Position numbers and translations under genes: made by a program. The notes beneath the pieces were generated by a model that saw only the letters and a list, made by a program, of their open reading frames with translations, was not told the DNA's origin and searched no databases. A DNA stretch of 32,930 bases, taken from Planktothricoides sp. SR001. GTDB lineage: Bacteria; Cyanobacteriota; Cyanobacteriia; Cyanobacteriales; Laspinemataceae. Numbering within the stretch: the stretch's first letter is position 1; each line of letters opens with the position of its first letter. The stretch is taken from contig NZ_LIUQ01000007.1 of NCBI RefSeq assembly GCF_001276715.1, forward strand, positions 1-32,930. The letters are read 5' to 3'. Shown piece by piece: positions 25,575-32,930 of the stretch.

Positions 25575-25868
25575 TTTGATTGATTGTTGGTTTTAGGTTG
25601 TCGTGATTAACTTTGTCTAAGATTTCAGTGTCAGTTCTGTCAGTTCTATTGGTCGATCGCTGGGATTGGTGCTTGTTTAGCCATCAGGCTTTTGAACTAT
25701 GTCTGGCTTCAGTTCAGCCAGGAAGATGATTCCAGCCGATGATTCAAATCACGGCGATCGCCGTCAATAGAGATTGACAAACATACAATCTTAGCATTTT
25801 TTCCTTGAGTTTTTTGGCTGATTCAAGGCAAATTAGCCTGCATTTCTCCTGGTTTAGCGGATCAGAAA

Positions 25869-27221
<1,353 letters not shown>

Positions 27222-27419
27222 CTAGAGTTTACACAATCTTCTATTATTGTTTAAGCGGGTTCAAAATGTCAATTTCTTTTTAGCCAAATTTGATAAATTT
27301 TTTGTTAAAATTTATGAAGCGGCAGCCAAACATCCTTTGAGTGCCTAGAATTGGGGAGATTTGGCAGGGGCAGGACTGATGAACCGGGGGATGAATGGTT
27401 AGCGATCGCATTAATCCCA

Positions 27420-28040
27420 TTAGCGGCAACCGGCAATGTGCTTATGTAAGAGCATTCGCCGAGGTCGCCAAAAGAACCAAGACATCCAATAAGGTTCGAT
27501 GTACTGTAACCGATACCCATGATGAAAGTAAAGCTGTTTGGCGGCTTGGTTATTTTCTAGGACGTGCAAAAAAAGCTCATTAAACCCCCACTCTAGGGCA
27601 ATTTCTTCACAACGATGCAATAATTGGGCGGCTACCCCTTGGCGCCGATATGGGGGAGAAACCGCGAGGTTGGATAAGTATAAGCATCGAGAAGCGAGAT
27701 TTTGTCCCACCGAGGGGCTTTTGCTGCCCATTTCCACGGTGCCAATGATGGGACGATCGCTGACGGGAAGGTTCAGCGGGTTGGAGGCGATCGCCACTAG
27801 GCATATGTAATGGGGTGAAATGGATTGCATCCGGGTGCGTAAATCTTCATAAATTCCCAGGCGAAACAAGGGATTTAACCAGAAGTTTATTCCTCCTTGA
27901 GAGTGAAAACTTTCGGTTAAAATATCTGCCACTTTTATCAGTTCTTTAAATTGCACCGCACGAACCAAAACGGCAGGAGAACCGGCGGCACGGTCTGCCG
28001 GTTCTGGATCGGGTCTGATAGCGCTGAAACTAGAAGTCAC
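27420..28040 (-). CDS. GNAT-family N-acetyltransferase
   Basis: A 206-residue protein with a GNAT fold in its C-terminal two thirds. The acetyl-CoA site is LYLSNLAVSPPYRRQGVAAQLLHRCEEIALEWG (motif A, with RRQGVA), and the later strand is ELFLHVLENNQAAKQLYFHHGYRL. The N-terminal residues 1-25 are Pro/Ala-rich and look disordered. The start is GTG at 28040; no ATG exists near the N-terminus and no strong ribosome site is seen. Substrate unknown; RimI-like protein or small-molecule acetylation are both possible. It is monocistronic in appearance, 210 bp from purA on the same strand. Confidence 0.88.
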   Translation of the reverse strand: MTSSFSAIRPDPEPADRAAGSPAVLVRAVQFKELIKVADILTESFHSQGGINFWLNPLFRLGIYEDLRTRMQSISPHYICLVAIASNPLNLPVSDRPIIGTVEMGSKSPSVGQNLASRCLYLSNLAVSPPYRRQGVAAQLLHRCEEIALEWGFNELFLHVLENNQAAKQLYFHHGYRLQYIEPYWMSWFFWRPRRMLLHKHIAGCR

Positions 28041-28459
28041 AATTTAATGGAAAAGGAAATGAAGGCAATTAGCAGTAATTATTTTAAATCTAGTCGATTT
28101 CAGCGAGTTTTTCTCAACCGGGCTGAATAATTTATCAGTAATTCAGTAGTAATTCAGTAGTAATGATGAATGTTAGCACGATTCCGGCGCTGGTCTTTGG
28201 CGGCCACCTGAACCAGGGCGGGGGAATTATCCTGCATTGATATGTTAATGGGTGGCTACCATAAGATATTTGGGAGCATAAGGTGGCATTTTTGATGGGC
28301 GATCGCGCATCAGTCAAGGGGCGCTGCATTAATCCCGACAGACTGAAACCTTGGCTATGGGGAAATTGAGGATTTAGCCCTAAATGTTTCCTCCTGTTTC
28401 CTCATGCTTCCTCCCTCGACCCCTAAATATTTTTTTACCCAGAGATAAATAGCCCCAAT
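28041..28459. other. 419-bp non-coding gap
   Basis: Lies between the cyclase 3' end and the GNAT start. ATTCAGTAGTA is repeated in tandem (28141-28151, 28152-28162) after a partial copy. A HIP1 site is at about 28300, and CCTCCTG/CCTCATG/CCTCCCT words occur near 28390. A 64-codon leftward frame (28135-28329) has no ribosome site or recognisable sequence. No gene is supported. Confidence 0.5.
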
Positions 28460-30466
28460 TTATGCGGGATGGCTATTCTGGGTGCTCTGGGATTTTTCCC
28501 CTGACAATTTATCTGCCTTTCTGTCAATCAGCCAATAGGTAATCATGTCTCCTTTGCCCTTGACAAATATTTGACCGCGTTTTTCCACAACATACCGATC
28601 TTTTAATAATTCATAAGTGTCACCAGTAATTTGAATTTTGCCGGGAATTCCTGATGATTCCATCCGGGAGGCAACATTAACCGTATCTCCCCATAAGTCA
28701 TAAATAAACTTTTTCTTGCCAATCACGCCCGCCACCACCGGCCCACTATGAATGCCAATTCTAATTTGAAATTCCTCTCGATTTTCTAGGGAAAATTGCT
28801 GGATCGAGCCTTGCATATCCAAGGCCATTTCGGCGATCGCCTGGGCATGATTTTTGCGCTGGACGGGTAAACCAGCGGCCACCATATATGCATCCCCAAT
28901 GGTTTTAATCTTTTCTAATTGATACTTTTCGGCCAATTTATCAAACTTGGAAAACATCTCATTGAGCAGTTTTACTAAGTCGATGGGGGATAATCGAGCG
29001 GAAAGAGGAGTAAACCCGACAATATCGGAAAATAAAATACTCACCTCATCAAAATGTTCGGCGATCGCATCCGTGGATTGTTTCAACTGTTCGGCAATGG
29101 TTTTCGGCAGAATATTCAGCAGTAAACTTTCTGATTGTTGTTGGGCAAGATGCAGGGCTAACTCGGCTTCTTTGCGATCGCTAATATCTCGCGCTACCCA
29201 GATCACGGAATTTTCCGACATGGGAGAAACCCGGGCGGTAAACCATTTTGCTTCGGTATCGACGGTCAAGCGGTAATCAAAATTCAAAGTTTCTTGGGTT
29301 TCTAAAACCCGTTGAATTTTATCCTGAAGCCATTGAAAATTTTCTTCCAGACAAAAATGTTCAATAGTTAAGCCAATAATATCAATATCTGGGCTATATA
29401 AAGCGGCAGGATTGGTAGGGGCTATTTCAAAGTTGCCATCGGTATCTAGCACCAGGATGAGATCAGTCATCGCTGCAAAAAATGCCCGCATTTTTCTTTC
29501 AGAAGTTTGGAGTTGCTGCTCGACAATGTGGCGATCGCGAATTTCTCGTTCTAACTGTTCGGTTTTTGCTTCAAGTTGCTGTTGTAATTCTTGAGTATAG
29601 ACCGCTGATTTTTCGGCAGACTGCTGCATTTCCTGCATCATCTCGTCCAAAGAATGCGCCAGAATTGCCAATTCTTTGACCATAATCCTGTCAACGGTAA
29701 TCCTGTCAATGGTTTGCCCGGTTTTCCCTTGGGCGATCTCCTGAGCTGCTTCCCTTAACTGACGAATTCGCTGACGCATAAATTCCGTGATCGTTAGCGC
29801 CGTTAAACTGGTTAATCCCAGCGCCCCTATGCCAATTAAAATGGCCTTGCCAAGATCCGCATTAATTGGAGCCATCAAAGCTGATTCGGGAATCAATATA
29901 AAGAGCAGCCAATCCAACTCAGGACCCTGGGCAATCGGGGTGACGTGGAAAACGTAAGACTGACCATTGAATGTAAAACGGTAGCGCTGACTTTGATCAA
30001 TTTCCGCCCAGTCTTGACGATCAAGTTGTAAAAATTGCATGGCGGATTGAATTAACTCGTCACCGTTAGGCATTGTCTTAATGCTTTCCGGGGCTTCAGA
30101 GTTAGGAATCAAAGGCAAGTTTGACTCTCGACGGACTACAATTTTCCCGGAGCGTTCCACAATGGCAATTTGTTTAAATTGGTTTATGTTTAAACTTTGA
30201 AGAAGATTACCAATTTCTGAAGGGGTTAGTACGCGATCGGGGGGATTGCCCAACTGATTCACTCGCTGTTTTACTTGGGCAGCAACTTCAGTCATTAACT
30301 GGCTTGATAAGTCATTCACAGCCTTTTTGCCGTTGTACCATGATAGCCCCGCAGTCAGCCCCACAGCGACTAAAATTTGCAGTGCAAAGGGGATGATTAG
30401 CATTAAGCGCAGTGGCACTTTGACCGAATTCTGGAGCATTGGATTCGCGGAAGTTGGGAAAGACAT
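28460..30466 (-). CDS. Membrane adenylate cyclase (class III) with PAS domain
   Basis: A 668-residue receptor cyclase making cAMP from ATP. In order: transmembrane helix (about 19-43), extracytoplasmic sensor (about 45-185, Cache-like), second helix (about 206-227), HAMP-like stretch, coiled coil (about 270-325), PAS domain (about 325-435), the linker LLLNILPKTIAEQLK, and the cyclase domain (about 470-648). Metal-binding Asp481 is in LFSDIVGFT and Asp525 in TIGDAYMV. The residues that choose the base are Lys521 (EKIKTIGD) and Asp590 (YDLWGDTVN), the adenine-specific Lys/Asp pair, and Arg601 (ASRME) is in place for the transition state. It is therefore predicted to be an active adenylate cyclase. 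A GTG precedes the ATG at 30466; ATG is chosen. Confidence 0.93.
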   Translation of the reverse strand: MSFPTSANPMLQNSVKVPLRLMLIIPFALQILVAVGLTAGLSWYNGKKAVNDLSSQLMTEVAAQVKQRVNQLGNPPDRVLTPSEIGNLLQSLNINQFKQIAIVERSGKIVVRRESNLPLIPNSEAPESIKTMPNGDELIQSAMQFLQLDRQDWAEIDQSQRYRFTFNGQSYVFHVTPIAQGPELDWLLFILIPESALMAPINADLGKAILIGIGALGLTSLTALTITEFMRQRIRQLREAAQEIAQGKTGQTIDRITVDRIMVKELAILAHSLDEMMQEMQQSAEKSAVYTQELQQQLEAKTEQLEREIRDRHIVEQQLQTSERKMRAFFAAMTDLILVLDTDGNFEIAPTNPAALYSPDIDIIGLTIEHFCLEENFQWLQDKIQRVLETQETLNFDYRLTVDTEAKWFTARVSPMSENSVIWVARDISDRKEAELALHLAQQQSESLLLNILPKTIAEQLKQSTDAIAEHFDEVSILFSDIVGFTPLSARLSPIDLVKLLNEMFSKFDKLAEKYQLEKIKTIGDAYMVAAGLPVQRKNHAQAIAEMALDMQGSIQQFSLENREEFQIRIGIHSGPVVAGVIGKKKFIYDLWGDTVNVASRMESSGIPGKIQITGDTYELLKDRYVVEKRGQIFVKGKGDMITYWLIDRKADKLSGEKSQSTQNSHPA

Positions 30467-30469
30467 CAC

Positions 30470-30898
30470 TTGGAACCATTCAGATTAATTGATTTATTAT
30501 GGTATCGAGAGTCAATTCTTGCTAGTCAGTGGGTGAAATAGGAAATTTCTGATCGCGTTTATTATGTTTACTCGCCATTGAACCGCTGATTCATTTCAGC
30601 TATGACTTGAGGTTTAGTCGGACATCGATTTAAGGCTAAAAATGACAACCGATCGCTACCCGTGAAATCGCAGATGTTCAACTGATTTCCTCCAAGGGGT
30701 TTTCTGTGTTCCGGTACAGATCATCGGGGTTTCTGAGGACAGCCTTAAATTGATTTCGTGAGTTTATTTTAGCGGAAAAATAATCCAAAATACCTATGAT
30801 CGAGCAAGGAAAAAACAAATCATTTCACTGCGTAGGCGCGATCGCCCAGGGGTCTGCACATTGTAAAATTTGCCTGTAGAAGATTGGCAAAGTCACAA
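30470..30898. other. 429-bp divergent non-coding region
   Basis: Separates the leftward cyclase and the rightward aminotransferase, so it must hold both promoters. I see a HIP1 core (GCGATCGCCC near 30838) and otherwise unstructured A/T-rich sequence. No gene, hairpin or clear promoter box is supported. Confidence 0.4.
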
Positions 30899-32050
30899 AT
30901 GAGCACAGAAATGGAAATCAGCGATCGTTATCGCACACAACTGCCGCAAATCGATATGCCCCCACGACTATTATTAGGCCCAGGCCCGTCCAATGCCCAT
31001 CCCCGGGTATTGGCCGCCCTGGGTTTACGCCAAGTCGGGCATTTGGATCCGGCATTTCTGCAACTAATGAACGAAATCCAAGACTTGCTACGCTATGCGT
31101 GGCAAACGGACAACCGGCTGACGATCGCCATCAGTGGCGCTGGCAGTGCCGCAATGGAAGCCACCTTAGCAAACACCGTAGAACCGGGAGATGTAGTGTT
31201 AGTCGGAGTCAAAGGTTACTTTGGACATCGCCTGGTGGATATGGCAACTCGTTACGGCGCTGATGTCCGCAAACTAACGAAACCTTGGGGCGAAGCATTT
31301 ACCCTGGAGGAAATTCGCCAAGCCTTAGAAACCCATCAACCGAAAATCCTCGCCTTAGTCCATGCGGAAACTTCCACGGGGGTGCGCCAGCCCTTAGAAG
31401 GGATCGGCGACCTTTGTCACAAACATGGTTGCTTATTGCTCGTAGATACGGTGACAAGTTTAGGGGGAGTGCCATTATTCATCGATGAATGGGGTATAGA
31501 CCTGGCCTATAGTTGCAGTCAGAAAGGCCTCGGATGTCCCCCCGGAATTAGCCCGTTTACCATGAGTCCTCGGGCTGTGGAAAAATTGCACCAACGTAAA
31601 TCTGTGGTGCCTAACTGGTATTTGGATATGTCCCTATTGACCAAATATTGGGGAGATGAACGGATTTACCATCACACCGCCCCGATTAATATGAACTATG
31701 CCTTGCGCGAAGCGTTGCGTTTAATTGCGGAAGAAGGATTGGGCGCTCGCTGGGAACGTCATCGCCTCAATGCTGAATTATTGTGGGCAGGATTGGAGGA
31801 TTTAGGCTTAGTTTGTCATGTGGCGAAAGAATTTCGCTTGCCCACTTTAATCACGGTACGCATCCCTGATGGCGTCAATGGCAAGGCCGTGAGTCAAAAA
31901 CTCATGCATGACTACAATGTGGAAATTGGCAACGGTTTAGGTGAGTTAGCCGGTAAAGTCTGGCGGATTGGTTTGATGGGATATAATAGCCGCCCGGAAA
32001 ATGTGCTGCTGCTGTTAGAAGCTTTGAAACGGGTTTTAGCTGCGGCTTAA
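30899..32050 (+). CDS. Alanine-glyoxylate/serine-pyruvate aminotransferase
   Basis: A 383-residue class V, PLP-dependent aminotransferase. Features: the N-terminal LLLGPGPSNAHPRVL, phosphate-binding SGAGSAAMEA (79-88), LLLVDTVTSLGGVPLFID with the pyridine-binding Asp183, and the Schiff-base Lys209 in YSCSQKGLGCPPG. The C-terminal domain has KVWRIGLMGYNSRPENVLLLLEAL. In cyanobacteria such enzymes transaminate glyoxylate to glycine, usually with alanine or serine, in photorespiration; a hydrogenase-associated small-subunit-like aminotransferase (soluble hydrogenase 42 kDa) annotation is used for some relatives. A TTG at 30884 is also in frame; ATG at 30899 (MSTEMEISDRY) is preferred. Confidence 0.92.
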   Translation: MSTEMEISDRYRTQLPQIDMPPRLLLGPGPSNAHPRVLAALGLRQVGHLDPAFLQLMNEIQDLLRYAWQTDNRLTIAISGAGSAAMEATLANTVEPGDVVLVGVKGYFGHRLVDMATRYGADVRKLTKPWGEAFTLEEIRQALETHQPKILALVHAETSTGVRQPLEGIGDLCHKHGCLLLVDTVTSLGGVPLFIDEWGIDLAYSCSQKGLGCPPGISPFTMSPRAVEKLHQRKSVVPNWYLDMSLLTKYWGDERIYHHTAPINMNYALREALRLIAEEGLGARWERHRLNAELLWAGLEDLGLVCHVAKEFRLPTLITVRIPDGVNGKAVSQKLMHDYNVEIGNGLGELAGKVWRIGLMGYNSRPENVLLLLEALKRVLAAA

Positions 32051-32067
32051 AAGGCTTAAAATATTAT

Positions 32068-32190
32068 GTTGGTTACTGGTTATTAGTTGTTGGTTATTCG
32101 TTATTAGTTATTATTGGTTAGTGGTTATTTAGCCACATAAAGAATCCACATAAAGAATAATGAATAACCAATAGCCAATAACTAACAACA
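32068..32190. repeat. Heptad fold-back after the aminotransferase
   Basis: Left arm 32068-32131 is TTGGTTA/TTAGTTG-type heptads; right arm 32160-32190 is AATAACC/AATAGCC-type heptads. They are imperfect reverse complements around CACATAAAGAATCCACATAA. Unlike the other tracts, this one lies between two rightward genes. Confidence 0.8.
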
Positions 32191-32194
32191 GTCT

Positions 32195-32222
32195 GTAGGG
32201 GCGAATCCCTATTCGCCCGTAC
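32195..32222. repeat. Dispersed palindrome, GTAGGGGCGAAT type
   Basis: GTAGGGGCGAAT-CCCT-ATTCGCCCGTAC is a 12-bp stem with one mismatch, 36 bp before the NADAR gene. It is related to the palindrome at 3612-3655 and could fold in the mRNA leader. Confidence 0.6.
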
Positions 32223-32258
32223 CAGTCAACAATTAACAGTTAACATTTAATTAAGATA

Positions 32259-32717
32259 ATGACGATTTATTTTTACAAGGTGGAAAATCCTTATGGCTAT
32301 TTGTCCAATTTCTCTCTGCACGGAATTTATCTAGATAGTGCCGAATGGCTAACGGTCGAACATTACTATCAAGCGCAAAAATTTGTCGGCAGTCCGAATG
32401 AATCGGTGATTCCCTTGATTGCGGCAGCCCCAACCCCAGAAGCGGCAGCGGCTTTAGGCCGCGATCGCACCCTGATCCTCCGGTCTGACTGGGAGCAAGT
32501 CAAACGACCCATTATGCGATCGGCAGTTTTACAGAAGTTTCTCTCTCACCGGGATATTCAGCAACAACTTTTAGACACAGGAGATGAAACACTGATCGAA
32601 GACTCACCCAAAGATTATTACTGGGGATGCGGGGCTGATCATACCGGCCATAACTACTTAGGAAAAATTCTGATGGCGGTGCGCGAAGAAATCCGACTCC
32701 GGCTTCAATCTTCCTGA
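32259..32717 (+). CDS. NADAR-family (YbiA-like) N-glycosidase
   Basis: A 152-residue NADAR-domain protein. The signature is clear: NPYGYLSNFSLHGI, WLTVEHYYQAQKF, LGRDRTLILRSDWEQVK, MRSAVLQKF and DYYWGCGADHTGHNYLGKIL. E. coli YbiA in this family removes riboflavin-pathway intermediates by N-glycosidic cleavage; other members act on ADP-ribose modifications. Which role applies here is not readable from the sequence. Start ATG 32259 gives the full domain. Leader sequences include the heptads and palindrome just upstream. It is rightward like the aminotransferase, 208 bp apart, with no evidence of a shared transcript. Confidence 0.93.
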   Translation: MTIYFYKVENPYGYLSNFSLHGIYLDSAEWLTVEHYYQAQKFVGSPNESVIPLIAAAPTPEAAAALGRDRTLILRSDWEQVKRPIMRSAVLQKFLSHRDIQQQLLDTGDETLIEDSPKDYYWGCGADHTGHNYLGKILMAVREEIRLRLQSS

Positions 32718-32835
32718 GTTATACTCCATAAGAAAATCTCAAATTAGCTGAGTAGTCGGGGCTTGCTCCCGTCTCGCCTCTCAGTATTTTTTCAGTATTT
32801 TTTATAAAGTTTAAGTTGAAATCGGCCAACCAACA

Positions 32836-32915
32836 GGGAACAGGCAACAGGCAACCGGGAACTGGGAACTGGGAACAGGGAAGCAGAGGAGCAGAGGAGC
32901 AGAGGAGCAGAGGAG
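32836..32915. repeat. Tandem 7-bp then 8-bp repeats at window end
   Basis: Seven heptads of the GGGAACA/GGGAACT type (32836-32884) are followed by four 8-bp AGAGGAGC units, the last partial (32885-32915). Different unit length and sequence from the CCAACAA tracts elsewhere in the window. The 213 bp after the NADAR gene hold no other feature. Confidence 0.88.
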
Positions 32916-32930
32916 AGAGTGAATAGTGAA

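Noticed and set aside
28135-28329. 64-codon leftward frame
   Set aside because: No ribosome site, no recognisable sequence, and it starts from a repeat-rich gap.

Overview
The window is chromosomal DNA from a cyanobacterium, most likely a filamentous, non-heterocystous (Oscillatoriales-like) one; the genus cannot be fixed from the sequence alone. Evidence: the HIP1 octamer GCGATCGC recurs throughout (for example at 1275, 1776, 1962, 2034 and 2259). Typical cyanobacterial genes are present: homogentisate phytyltransferase, the Ycf54 subunit of the chlorophyll cyclase, CrtE, a fused proline dehydrogenase/P5C dehydrogenase, and a pentapeptide-repeat protein. The gaps between genes carry heptanucleotide short tandem repeats (STRRs) and small dispersed palindromes known from filamentous cyanobacteria. 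I see no rRNA, tRNA, CRISPR array, transposase or phage gene.

Layout. 1-5.3 kb: a transglutaminase-like protein, hpt (tocopherol), nadA (NAD), and a Fic-domain gene broken by a 22-nt insert, with a 27-nt in-frame insert beside it. 5.3-9.8 kb: a leftward series of housekeeping genes (ycf54, pdxJ, a divergent-PAP2 membrane protein, crtE, folD), separated by heptad repeats and by a 68-bp tandem duplication carrying a dRS3-like palindrome. 9.9-17.2 kb: a 1315-residue CHASE-GAF hybrid histidine kinase with a 15-bp minisatellite in frame, then putA. 17.2-21.0 kb: an accessory signalling island with a broken two-partner-secretion adhesin, an 83-bp tandem repeat, and two response regulators with near-identical receivers. 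One regulator ends in a histidine-kinase-like helix lacking its histidine; the other is REC-GGDEF(degenerate)-EAL. 21.1-32.9 kb: an unknown membrane protein, a pentapeptide-repeat protein, an APH/AAA kinase fusion, rplY, purA, a GNAT, a class III adenylate cyclase, a class V aminotransferase and a NADAR protein.

How the genes relate. Most look like single-gene units, not operons; gaps of 100-400 bp and hairpins separate them. There are functional links: hpt, crtE and ycf54 all serve photosynthetic pigments and lipids (GGPP from CrtE supplies the phytyl/chlorophyll branch; Ycf54 acts in chlorophyll ring closure). nadA, pdxJ, folD and purA are cofactor and nucleotide genes. The hybrid kinase, the two response regulators and the cyclase point to two-component, cyclic-di-GMP and cAMP signalling, which in filamentous cyanobacteria often controls motility and surface behaviour; the neighbouring adhesin remnant fits but does not prove this.

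The most unusual content is not a new gene system but small repeats at work: inserts breaking or extending reading frames (Fic, adhesin, GAF domain) and heptad repeats arranged as fold-back structures between genes, including a pair flanking ycf54.
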